Assembly (NCBI GenBank): GCA_903959905.1
Contig: CAJBYO010000061.1
Span: 1-52,738 of the forward strand
Length of the DNA: 52,738 nucleotides
Direction: 5' to 3'
Source: an uncultured Bacteroidales bacterium
GTDB taxonomy: Bacteria; Bacteroidota; Bacteroidia; Bacteroidales; FEN-979
The translations under genes were made by a program, and so were the position numbers. The notes below the pieces were generated by a model. It was not told the origin of the DNA. It was given only the letters and a program-made list of their open reading frames with translations, and searched no databases. Below, one piece after another: positions 34,192 through 42,557 of this stretch. Numbering within the stretch: position 1 is the stretch's first letter; the number at the start of each line of letters is the position of its first letter.

Positions 34192-34920
34192 TTATTGCTT
34201 TATGAACCACATGTACCAGGAGAAACTGTATAACTTGGGATCATTCTTCTGCTGCAATTTTTCCGCATCAGTAGATGTTTTGGGACTCGGCAGCATAACA
34301 TCCTGTCCGGGCATCCAGTTGGCCGGAATCAGCACTTCCTCTTTTTGGGCAAGTTGCAGGGCCATCAGCGTGCGTTTGACCTCATCTATGTTGCGACCGA
34401 CATTCATAGGGTAAAAGAAAACGGCCTCAATTTTATCTTCCGGGTCAATAATGAAGACTCCCCTCACATCTTTTGTCGTGCTGGAATAGGAGTGAAGCAT
34501 TCCATATTTCTTTGAGATATCCATGGTTTTATCAGAAATCAGTGGAAATTTTATTTTTACCGGCTCCCGGTCCTTGTATTTTATACTTTCCAGGGATTTG
34601 ACCCATGCAATATGACTGGAGACTGCATCGGTGGATATGACCATTAAACGGGTATTCAGTTTGTCAAAATCATCCTGGAGTGCTGCCAGTTCTAGGATTT
34701 CCGAACTGCACACCGCAGTAAAATCAGCCGGGTGGCTGAACAAAATAGTCCATTTTGAGTTGTTGTCGTCTGGGAATGTAATAGTTCCCTGTGTGGATTC
34801 TGCCGTGAATTTCGGTGCTGGCTCACCAATAAGCGGGATTCGTATGCTCTGAGGATCCTGGGCCTGAACAAAATTCATGACCAAAACCAGGATAAACGAA
34901 AAGGAGATGATGGCTTTCAT
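34192..34920 (-). CDS. Exported 1-Cys peroxiredoxin (Prx6-type)
   Basis: A 242-residue thiol peroxidase. After a signal peptide (cleavage near F-V-Q-A-Q) comes a Prx6-like domain with the active-site F-S-H-P-A-D-F-T-A-V-C. The peroxidatic Cys71 is the only cysteine in the protein, hence 1-Cys. The arginine of D-R-E-P-V-K and the C-terminal P-M-N-V-G-R-N fit the family, and the length matches Prx6 plus signal. Most Prx6 enzymes are cytoplasmic, so export is unusual. The reductant is unknown. The promoter has a good -7 box and an adjoining palindrome (34956-34977) that could bind a regulator. Confidence 0.9.
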   Translation of the reverse strand: MKAIISFSFILVLVMNFVQAQDPQSIRIPLIGEPAPKFTAESTQGTITFPDDNNSKWTILFSHPADFTAVCSSEILELAALQDDFDKLNTRLMVISTDAVSSHIAWVKSLESIKYKDREPVKIKFPLISDKTMDISKKYGMLHSYSSTTKDVRGVFIIDPEDKIEAVFFYPMNVGRNIDEVKRTLMALQLAQKEEVLIPANWMPGQDVMLPSPKTSTDAEKLQQKNDPKLYSFSWYMWFIKQ

Positions 34921-34947
34921 AATGTTTTAATTTAGAATTAGTCTAAG

Positions 34948-34955
34948 CAAAGATA
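34948..34955 (-). promoter_or_regulatory. -7 box TATCTTTG for the peroxiredoxin gene
   Basis: Minus-strand TATCTTTG followed by C, 27 nt before the ATG at 34920. Confidence 0.6.
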
Positions 34956-34977
34956 TATCAATTATCGGGAATTGATA
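34956..34977. promoter_or_regulatory. Candidate operator palindrome upstream of peroxiredoxin
   Basis: TATCAATT (34956-34963) and AATTGATA (34970-34977) are perfect complements with a 6-nt centre. They directly abut the -7 box on its upstream side, where a repressor or activator could bind. The half-sites run opposite to an FNR/CRP site. Confidence 0.4.
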
Positions 34978-35031
34978 CTTTTTGTATAAAAAAAACATAT
35001 CAACGGAAGAGAAGCGAATCTGTGGCCCAGG

Positions 35032-36591
35032 TTAGTGTAGTTTGATAACCCTCTTAACCTCAACACTTTTATCTGCAACAAGTTTCACCATATACACGCC
35101 AGCCGGCAGGCTGCCAAGTGATATGGAAACGGCCGGTTCACCGATATTTTTATGCAGAACAACTTGTCCGCCAGGGTTTATCAGCAACAGGGAACCTTTG
35201 AGCGTTGTTTTAATCATGATGTTGGTGGTTGCCGGGTTAGGGGAAACTTGAAATAACGATTCCTGGCTCATCTCATCAATTTCAGTCAACGCACAGGCAT
35301 CTTTCACCTCCTGGATGCTGTTGCAACCAGTGGCATTCGTGTTGATAACACAGCCTTTAGGGCCGGCAAGGTATTCACAGATGCTTTCAACGGCACAATT
35401 AGATAAATTGGCGTTATTCCTGATCGTAAACCCTGTCATGGAGCTGCCATCCAGGTTTTCAAGTCCGGTGAGATCGGTAAGCATGCCATTGCCTATGATG
35501 GAAAGTTCCTTTCCTATGTAGGTGATATTATGCAGACCCGAAATGCTTGACAAAGCAGGAAGCCACCAGATCCTTACATTTCCGCCAACGGAAGTCAGGT
35601 TGTCAAGGCCGGTCAGGCTTGACAGGGTGTCATTTCCAACGTCAATACTGAGGTCACCACCGATGGTTGCCAGGTTATCCAGGCCCGACAGGCTGCCAAG
35701 TACCGGGTTATACCTGATCAAGATACCCCCGCCAATGGAAGTCAGCTGGTTTAATGCGGATATGCTGGTTAACGCATCATGGACATTAATCGTAATGTTA
35801 CCTGCCACGGATGTGACATTGTTCAACCCGGTTAAGCTGGTAAGAGCCGGATTTGCATTCAGTGAGATGCCGCCGGGGTGTGTCAGTCCTTCAAGCCCTG
35901 TTAAATTGACCAGGGAAGGATTGAAGCTTATTTTGACATAACCTGTAACCGAAGTCAGATTGCCAAGCCCTGATAGACTGACAAGGGACTGGTTCCATGA
36001 AACCTCAAGGTCGGTGTTCACTGTTGTCAGTCCGCTGAGTCCGCTTAAACTGGTAAGTGCGTCATTAGAAGAAATATAAATATAATCCCCGAGGTAGGTG
36101 AGGCTGTTCAGGCCTGAAAGACTGGTCAGCGCGTCGTTGTTTATAATCACCAGGTAACCCCCGACAGAAGCCAGGTTGTTTAACCCGGTCAGATCAGTCA
36201 TCGCATTGAAGTTGCCAATGGAAACGTGGCCACCTACTGAAGTCAGGTTATTCAACCCGGTCAGGCTCGTCAGAACATAGTTTTGACTGATGTCAAGTGA
36301 ACCGCCGATTGATGTCAGCACACTCAAGCCATTGAGGTTCGTAATGCTGTTCCCTCCCGCAATGGTCACGCTTCCCTGGGTGGTTGTACAATTCGGATAA
36401 TTGACCTGGAAGTTGTCGACCTGGGCCTGGGTTGTGAAGATAATACCGGCGGGAAGGCAGGATGAGCAGATCTGGTCGCACTGCCCGATGGATTCCAATG
36501 TTAAACAAAATACAACCAAAATGATAAAATACTGTTTCAGGCGACCTGTTTTCACAACCAACACTGCGTTGAAGATGTTTCTCAATTTCAT
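35032..36591 (-). CDS. Secreted leucine-rich/L-domain-like repeat protein with T9SS sorting domain
   Basis: A 519-residue surface or secreted protein. After a long signal region (M-K-L-R-N-I-F... to E-S-I-G-Q, about 37 residues) comes a Cys-containing segment. About a dozen repeats of some 23-24 residues follow, built on L-T-S-L-S-G-L-N-N-L-T-S-V-G-G, each ending in a short beta strand. This is the receptor L-domain/leucine-rich solenoid pattern, suggesting ligand or cell binding. A small Cys-rich cap (L-S-N-C-A-V-E-S-I-C) and a T9SS sorting domain (V-S-P-N-P, A-G-V-Y-M-V-K-L) end the protein. The ATG at 36591 is chosen over one at 36666 because it starts the signal region. Function beyond binding is not evident. 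Confidence 0.86.
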   Translation of the reverse strand: MKLRNIFNAVLVVKTGRLKQYFIILVVFCLTLESIGQCDQICSSCLPAGIIFTTQAQVDNFQVNYPNCTTTQGSVTIAGGNSITNLNGLSVLTSIGGSLDISQNYVLTSLTGLNNLTSVGGHVSIGNFNAMTDLTGLNNLASVGGYLVIINNDALTSLSGLNSLTYLGDYIYISSNDALTSLSGLSGLTTVNTDLEVSWNQSLVSLSGLGNLTSVTGYVKISFNPSLVNLTGLEGLTHPGGISLNANPALTSLTGLNNVTSVAGNITINVHDALTSISALNQLTSIGGGILIRYNPVLGSLSGLDNLATIGGDLSIDVGNDTLSSLTGLDNLTSVGGNVRIWWLPALSSISGLHNITYIGKELSIIGNGMLTDLTGLENLDGSSMTGFTIRNNANLSNCAVESICEYLAGPKGCVINTNATGCNSIQEVKDACALTEIDEMSQESLFQVSPNPATTNIMIKTTLKGSLLLINPGGQVVLHKNIGEPAVSISLGSLPAGVYMVKLVADKSVEVKRVIKLH

Positions 36592-36796
36592 GTTTATACA
36601 GTTTGATAATTGCAGAACATTGAATTTTCGTCCTATAAAACTACTACATTTGTCCTTAAAGTGCAAATAAATATATACTCTGAGACTGAGTTCATGGTTA
36701 TGATCTCAATTGCGAATGCAAGTGATACGCTTTGAATAATAACATCAGATTAAAATGGGGGAGAAAATATAGTCACGTTTGAAAAGCAGAAGGAAC

Positions 36797-38365
36797 ATGG
36801 AACAATTCAATCAAAATCATATCATGAAATGGCTTACCAGGACATGGGATGAAAAACCTTTAGTGTTGATCATGTGCATTGCCGTGATTTTCCGCTTACT
36901 GGCAGTGATATTTGCAAAAGGCTGGGGAATGCTTGATGATCATTTTATCGTGATTGAATCAGCACAGAAATGGGTTGACGGCATTTTATATGACTGGCTT
37001 CCCGGAACTCCGGGAACCGTCGGAAATTCAGGTCCCACCGGCCATAACCTTTTCTATCCGGGATTTCATTTCCTTCTTTTTTCATTATTTCAATATTTTG
37101 GCTTTACTGATCCCCAGTGGAAAATGTTCGTGATCAGGCTTATCCATGGCGGATTTTCATTGTTCACTGTATGTTTTGGGTATCGCATTGCAGAGGTACT
37201 TGACGGGAAAAAGTCTGCCAGGATTGCAGGGTTGTTGCTCGCCATATTATGGCTCATGCCCTGGCTGAGTGTCAGAAACCTGGTTGAAGCGGTTTGTCTC
37301 CCTTTTATCATTCTCGGATACTGGATGATTGTCAGGGAAAAATCGTCCGTGAAAGTTTTTTTATCTTATTTCCTTGCCGGGTTGTTTTTCGGTGTTGCAT
37401 TTAACCTGAGACCCCAGACTATTTTTTTCGCCATAGGCATAGGGCTGGTCCTGCTTTTTAATCTTAATTTTAAAAGAATACTCGCCCTGACTCTTGGTTT
37501 CCTTCTGTGTGCATTTTCGGTACAGGGAGGGATTGACACTGCCATTTGGGGGTACCCCTTCGCAGAATTGATGGGGTACATTAATGTTTGCTTTGTTTCC
37601 CGTAACGATTACATCAGTCTTCCATGGTATAATTATTTTCTGACAATCCTGGGGCTTTTAATTCCTCCAATGAGTGTTTTTCTCCTTTGGGGATTCGTTT
37701 GGAAATGGAAGAAACACCTGTTATTCTTCATTCCCACACTCCTGTTCTTCGTTTTTCACTCATATTTCCCAAATAAGCAGGAGCGTTTCATTCTTCCCAT
37801 GATACCGGTGCTTATCATCATTGGTGTCATTGGCTGGAATGATTTTGTTAACGGGTCGGGATTCTGGCAAAGACGTAAAAACCTGCTGAAATACTCCCTG
37901 ATATTTTTCTGGGTTGTAAACACAATTTTATTGGTTGTTATCACCTTTACCTATTCAAAAAAAGCAAGGGTGGAAAGCATGACTTATTTGTCGAAGTATC
38001 AGAATATCCGCGAACTGCTGGTGCTGGATGCGGACAACAGTCCGGAAATGCTGCCCTTGTTTTATCTCAAACAGTGGCCACGCGTGCTAAGCGAAGATGC
38101 CGGAGACCACAGCCCGGATTCACTGCTGTATAAGTTTTCGCTTAAACCCGCAATGGAACAGCCAAGGTTTATTTTATTCACAGGAGAAAAAAATATCAAC
38201 AATGTGATTTTAAAAGCCCGGAAACAATATCCTTCCCTTGTTTATGAAACCACCATTGAACCCGGGTTTATTGACAAACTCGTTCACTGGATGAACCCTG
38301 TAAACAAAAACCGAACTATGATTATTTACCGGAATACCAGTTTTTATCCATCAAAAGTCCAATGA
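36797..38365 (+). CDS. Multi-spanning GT-C glycosyltransferase (Alg9/GT22-like)
   Basis: A 522-residue integral membrane protein with about ten hydrophobic helices. The first external loop carries the acidic W-G-M-L-D-D-H-F, the usual catalytic spot of GT-C enzymes that use polyprenyl-phosphate sugars. F-P-N-K-Q-E-R-F-I-L-P resembles the HKE-RF motif of Alg9/GPI mannosyltransferases. A soluble C-terminal region of about 130 residues follows. The ATG at 36797 is taken; a TTG at 36779 is an alternative. Its stop overlaps the start of the next gene by ATGA, so the three genes to 40205 form one translationally coupled operon for a surface glycan. The sugar and acceptor are not known. Confidence 0.82.
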   Translation: MEQFNQNHIMKWLTRTWDEKPLVLIMCIAVIFRLLAVIFAKGWGMLDDHFIVIESAQKWVDGILYDWLPGTPGTVGNSGPTGHNLFYPGFHFLLFSLFQYFGFTDPQWKMFVIRLIHGGFSLFTVCFGYRIAEVLDGKKSARIAGLLLAILWLMPWLSVRNLVEAVCLPFIILGYWMIVREKSSVKVFLSYFLAGLFFGVAFNLRPQTIFFAIGIGLVLLFNLNFKRILALTLGFLLCAFSVQGGIDTAIWGYPFAELMGYINVCFVSRNDYISLPWYNYFLTILGLLIPPMSVFLLWGFVWKWKKHLLFFIPTLLFFVFHSYFPNKQERFILPMIPVLIIIGVIGWNDFVNGSGFWQRRKNLLKYSLIFFWVVNTILLVVITFTYSKKARVESMTYLSKYQNIRELLVLDADNSPEMLPLFYLKQWPRVLSEDAGDHSPDSLLYKFSLKPAMEQPRFILFTGEKNINNVILKARKQYPSLVYETTIEPGFIDKLVHWMNPVNKNRTMIIYRNTSFYPSKVQ

Positions 38366-39492
38366 CCATGACGAACAGGTGGATTCCTATCTCACAGCCA
38401 ACTTTACTTGGGAATGAAAAGAAATATGTAATGGATGCGGTTGAATCCGGGTGGATTAGTTCAATCGGACCTTACATAGATAAATTTGAATCAGCTTTTG
38501 CGGCGTATCACGGTGTGAAACATGCAATTGCCACCCACAATGGTACAATTGCACTTCATCTGGCACTTGCAGCCATGGGCATAGATGAAGGAGATGAAGT
38601 GATAGTCCCTGATCTTACGTTCATCGCGACTGCTAACAGTGTGAGGTATTGCCATGCAACACCGATTCTTACAGATGTTTCTCTAAACGACTGGAATATA
38701 AGCCCGGACGCGATCAGGGAAGCGATTTCGCCACGAACCAGGGCCATCATTCCGGTTCATCTGTATGGCAATCCCGCGGCGATGAACGAGATCATGGAAA
38801 TTGCAGAACAGCATCATCTTGTTGTGATTGAAGACTGTGCAGAGGCTATTGGAGCAGAATATTATGGCAAAAAAGCGGGTACTTTCGGCCACATCAACTG
38901 TTTCAGTTTTTTTGGGAACAAGATCATCACAACCGGTGAAGGCGGCATGTGTATCACCAATGATGATGCCCTCGCGGAGCGCATGCGGGTTCTCCGTGAT
39001 CACGGCATGAACAGAAAGAAAAAATACTGGTACGATGAGCTTGGTTTTAACTACCGCATGACTAATTTGCAGGCTGCTGTTGGATTTGCACAGATGGAAC
39101 AACTGGAGGAACTGATCACCCGCCGGGATGATATTTACAGGGAATATTGCCAGGCACTGAGTTCTCATGGAGGCATCAAGATGCAGGAAGTGAACAAACA
39201 GCGCAGTGTCAACTGGCTTTTTACAGTCCGGATAAAGGGAATGAATTATGAATTGCGGGACCAGGTCACGGCAAGACTAAAACTCATGGGGATCGACTCC
39301 CGGCCTGTATTTTATCCAATCAGCATGATGTCATTTTACAAAGACTCTTGTTACCTGGGAGGAGAATTGGTTAACTCGTCACTCATTTCCCTGGAAGGTA
39401 TCAGTTTGCCGACCTATGTGGGATTGTCAAAAGAAGATATAAGCTATATCTGCGTGTCACTTCTGAGTTGCTTGAAGGAGGTGGGTTTATGA
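38362..39492 (+). CDS. DegT/DnrJ/EryC1/StrS aminotransferase (perosamine synthase-like)
   Basis: A 376-residue PLP enzyme that aminates a nucleotide-linked keto-sugar, usually with glutamate as donor. It has the family motifs G-W-I-S-S-I-G-P-Y, A-T-H-N-G-T-I-A-L-H and P-D-L-T-F-I-A-T-A-N. D-C-A-E-A-I-G-A and the PLP lysine Lys187 in F-G-N-K-I-I-T-T-G-E-G-G complete it. These read most like GDP-perosamine synthases, so a GDP-4-amino sugar is a reasonable guess, though other sugars are possible. The enzyme supplying the keto-sugar is not in the window. It overlaps both neighbours by ATGA. Confidence 0.93.
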   Translation: MTMTNRWIPISQPTLLGNEKKYVMDAVESGWISSIGPYIDKFESAFAAYHGVKHAIATHNGTIALHLALAAMGIDEGDEVIVPDLTFIATANSVRYCHATPILTDVSLNDWNISPDAIREAISPRTRAIIPVHLYGNPAAMNEIMEIAEQHHLVVIEDCAEAIGAEYYGKKAGTFGHINCFSFFGNKIITTGEGGMCITNDDALAERMRVLRDHGMNRKKKYWYDELGFNYRMTNLQAAVGFAQMEQLEELITRRDDIYREYCQALSSHGGIKMQEVNKQRSVNWLFTVRIKGMNYELRDQVTARLKLMGIDSRPVFYPISMMSFYKDSCYLGGELVNSSLISLEGISLPTYVGLSKEDISYICVSLLSCLKEVGL

Positions 39493-40205
39493 AAATTTCA
39501 GTAATCCTTCCCACCTACAACGAGAGCGCCTCCATTTGCCAGCTTATCGCTGAGATTGTGAAAATTCTTTCAAAAGAATCGTATGAGTATGAGTTGATCA
39601 TTGTGGATGACAACAGTCCTGACGGCACCTGCCAGCTGATTCTTGATAATTTTCGTGATAATCCTGGTGTAATTCCCATTCTTCGCACAACCAACAGAGG
39701 ACTGGCTTCTGCCATCCTTCACGGGATCAGGGCATCCTCGGGAGATACGGTGGTGGTCATGGATACCGATTTCAACCATCCGCCTGATTTAATTCCTCTC
39801 CTCATAAAAATCACCGACTATTTTGAGATAGCCGTTGGTTCCCGTTATGTAATAGGGGGAGGAATGGAAACCTCCAGGATGCGCTATCTCGGGAGCAAAA
39901 TATTTAACAAGTTCATTCGATATAGTTTAGGGGTGAAAACAACTGATAATCTGAGCGGTTTTTTTGCCTTTAAAAAATCCATCCTGGATGGTCTCAATCT
40001 GGAGAAAATATTTTACGGATATGGTGATTACTTCATCCGGTTCCTTTACATCATGCAGAAGAAAAAACGGTTTATCCATGAAATTCCTGTCGTGTACAAG
40101 GACAGGATAGGCGGGTTGTCAAAAACCGATCTCAAAAAGGAATTGCTGCTTTATACGATCAGTGTGCTGAAAATAAGGTTTTCCAAAAGTGGTTTCACAG
40201 ATTGA
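39489..40205 (+). CDS. GT2 glycosyltransferase, polyprenol-phosphate sugar type
   Basis: A 238-residue GT2 enzyme similar in plan to DPM1: I-L-P-T-Y-N-E-S-A-S at the start, V-D-D-N-S-P-D-G-T, and the metal-binding D-T-D-F-N-H-P-P. V-G-S-R-Y-V-I-G-G-G and a C-terminal Y-K-D-R-I-G-G-L-S-K follow. No membrane segment is obvious. It probably charges a polyprenyl phosphate with the sugar used by the GT-C enzyme at the start of this operon. It is clearly distinct from the paralogue at 20778-21518. The ATG at 39489 overlaps the stop of the aminotransferase gene. It converges on a YCF48-like gene. Confidence 0.9.
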   Translation: MKISVILPTYNESASICQLIAEIVKILSKESYEYELIIVDDNSPDGTCQLILDNFRDNPGVIPILRTTNRGLASAILHGIRASSGDTVVVMDTDFNHPPDLIPLLIKITDYFEIAVGSRYVIGGGMETSRMRYLGSKIFNKFIRYSLGVKTTDNLSGFFAFKKSILDGLNLEKIFYGYGDYFIRFLYIMQKKKRFIHEIPVVYKDRIGGLSKTDLKKELLLYTISVLKIRFSKSGFTD

Positions 40206-40267
40206 TCATACTTTAATCAGGCCTGAAGATGGGGTAAAAAATGAAAATATTAACACATTCATCGCAT

Positions 40268-42331
40268 TTAATCCTTTATGAATTTCGCAGTTTTAATGTT
40301 TCCATTATTCAATATTTTAATGAAGTAAACTCCCCCTTGCAGGGATCCGATATTAATATGGCCTATATTGCCCGATAGTTGTTGCCTGATCAATTCTTTT
40401 CCAGTGATTCCACAAACAGAGATTGAATTTATCCTGGAATCTGTTCTTTGGCCAATCTCAACGTTAAGTATTTCTTTAGCCGGATTGGGATAAATCTTTA
40501 GCTCATTTGCCTGCATCTGATACATTCCTACACTGCCCCCATGGGTGGTTTTCAGGATCGTGCCTGTTCCTCCGACAGCAAAACCAACGTTTTCATTGAC
40601 GAAGAACATTGATTTAATATTATCCCAGGCAACAATCGGCTGATTGATCCATGTCGTACCTCCGTTGGTTGTATATAGCATCGCTCCGTTATAACCTGCA
40701 GCATATCCTGTATCACTATTGATAAAATAGACAGAATACAACGTTTTGGTGGTTCCGGAATTCTGGTTCACCCATGTTTCTCCGCCGTTGGTTGTTTTCA
40801 TGATGGTTCCATTATAGCCAACTGTAAATCCGACATTTTCATCAACGAAATACACCGAATAAAGTCCGTATGTAAATCCTGTAGGCTGGTAAGTCCAGTT
40901 TGTTCCTCCATCAATTGTTTTAAGAATGCCACCTCCGTCTGCAATGTACCCGGTTGTTGATGTGGGAAAATGAATAGCGGTGAGAACTCCGCCTCCAATA
41001 TTGGGTAGGGTTGTCCATGTTGCGCCGCCGTTAATTGTTCTTTTGATACCAGGGGAACACATAAAACTGCCTCCAACTGCAAATCCGTGATTCGGATCAG
41101 TGAAAAATATGGCATTTATATCGCAGGTGGTTGCTGAAGCCTGACTGCTCCAGGTCAATCCACCGTTATTGGTTTTAAATACTCCTCCGTTCCTTCCACC
41201 TGCATACCCCACATCAGCATTGGCAAAAAAGAGGCACAGTGCATCAGGAATTGCACCTTGTGCGTAGACAACCCATGTATTTCCGCCATCGGTGGATTTT
41301 AGCAAATCAGAGCCTGCGGCTATGTATCCCGTCATGTTATCAGGGAAATAAACAGCAGTGAGATCAGCTTCAGTAATGGCAAGGGAAATCTTATTCCAGG
41401 TATTCCCGCCATCCTGGGATTTTAACATGTTCCCATTGATGCCAACGGCATAACCGGTTAGAGGATCAGGGAAATAAACTGAACTTAACCAGTAAACAGC
41501 CCCCAAAGACTGGGTGTTCCAGGATAACCCCCCATTCGTGGTTTTAAGGATCAACCCATTGTTCCCAACCGCAAAGCCAATGTCGGGTTCAGGAAAGTAA
41601 ACGGAATAAAGTAATTCGGTCGTCCCGGAAGGCTCTGTTATCCAGGTGTTTCCCCCATTAGCGGTTTTTAAAATTGTACCAAGCCAGCCAACGGCATATG
41701 CTGTATCGGGGTCGGTACAGTAAACAGAATTAAGCCGGTTCGTATTGGCAGGAAACTGGCCGGTCCAGGTTGTTCCACCGTCAACAGATTTATAAATTGT
41801 GTCTCCAACAAGGTATCCTGTATTCAGGCCGGAAAAACTGACAGAATAGAGGTATCCGCCCGTGCTGCCTGCGAGCTGGCCGTTCCAGGTCACTCCTCCA
41901 TCGGTGGTTTTCAGTATTTTCCCCCCTGAACTGTAGCTGTTTCCAACCACAAAACCCGTATTTACATCCGTGAAAAACACGGAACACAGATGGTATTCAA
42001 TTTCAGAATAAACCAAATCCCATGATATACCTGCATCTGTGGTTTTAAATATTGACCCTCCATCCCCAACAACATATCCCGTATAAAAATCTGTGAAATA
42101 AACTGACAACAGGATTTCATGATTGCCCACCAGATGCGATTGCCATGAAATTCCGCCATCGGAAGTTTTCAGCAAAGTACCGCAACTGCCAACAGCGTAT
42201 CCATGATTTGCGTCAATAAAAAAAACAGAACGTAACTCATTTCCCTGGGGTTGTGGATTTTGCCATTCCCATTGGGCAAAAGAAGGTTGTGAGAGCGCGA
42301 GAACCACAAGCAAAATATATACGGCTTTCAT
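40268..42331 (-). CDS. Secreted YCF48/BNR-repeat beta-propeller protein with T9SS sorting domain (copy 1)
   Basis: A 687-residue exported protein: a signal peptide (cleavage near P-S-F-A-Q), then about 13 repeats of some 42-45 residues. Each repeat has the shape V-Y-F-x-D-x-x-T-G-Y-x-V-G ... G-x-I-x-K-T-T-D-G-G-x-x-W. This is the BNR/YCF48 pattern of beta propellers. The end is a T9SS sorting domain with I-Y-P-N-P-A-K and G-G-V-Y-F-I-K-I. The label 'photosynthesis assembly factor' attached to this family by homology does not apply here; a binding or adhesion role is more likely but unproven. The ATG at 42331 starts the signal peptide. A paralogue lies directly upstream (42558-44666). Confidence 0.88.
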   Translation of the reverse strand: MKAVYILLVVLALSQPSFAQWEWQNPQPQGNELRSVFFIDANHGYAVGSCGTLLKTSDGGISWQSHLVGNHEILLSVYFTDFYTGYVVGDGGSIFKTTDAGISWDLVYSEIEYHLCSVFFTDVNTGFVVGNSYSSGGKILKTTDGGVTWNGQLAGSTGGYLYSVSFSGLNTGYLVGDTIYKSVDGGTTWTGQFPANTNRLNSVYCTDPDTAYAVGWLGTILKTANGGNTWITEPSGTTELLYSVYFPEPDIGFAVGNNGLILKTTNGGLSWNTQSLGAVYWLSSVYFPDPLTGYAVGINGNMLKSQDGGNTWNKISLAITEADLTAVYFPDNMTGYIAAGSDLLKSTDGGNTWVVYAQGAIPDALCLFFANADVGYAGGRNGGVFKTNNGGLTWSSQASATTCDINAIFFTDPNHGFAVGGSFMCSPGIKRTINGGATWTTLPNIGGGVLTAIHFPTSTTGYIADGGGILKTIDGGTNWTYQPTGFTYGLYSVYFVDENVGFTVGYNGTIMKTTNGGETWVNQNSGTTKTLYSVYFINSDTGYAAGYNGAMLYTTNGGTTWINQPIVAWDNIKSMFFVNENVGFAVGGTGTILKTTHGGSVGMYQMQANELKIYPNPAKEILNVEIGQRTDSRINSISVCGITGKELIRQQLSGNIGHINIGSLQGGVYFIKILNNGNIKTAKFIKD

Positions 42332-42442
42332 GGTGAGAGGGTTTGTATTAACCATAAAGGTATAATAAAATCATGGCTCAATAACAGCAATTCCTGATAA
42401 TTTCATCAAAGGAAAAATGGAAAATGATTTCAGCGAAGCTGG

Positions 42443-42475
42443 AAAAAAGAATCCCCATCAAAACTGATGAGGATT
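42443..42475 (-). terminator. Terminator between the two YCF48-like genes
   Basis: Arms 42450-42460 and 42465-42475 (one mismatch, AAAC loop). On the minus strand the stem is followed within 1 nt by TTTTTT (plus-strand A-run 42443-42448). It lies about 80 nt after the stop of the upstream copy. Confidence 0.75.
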
Positions 42476-42557
42476 GTTTCGGGGTAACGTGAAAGTTTAA
42501 TTGTCTGACTTCAAACTAATCAATGATATCGCTAATGTGGTTGATTTTATTGATCTT

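Noticed and set aside
34956..34977. FNR/CRP binding site
   Set aside because: The half-sites are ATCAA...TTGAT, the reverse order of TTGAT...ATCAA, with a 6-nt rather than 4-nt centre.
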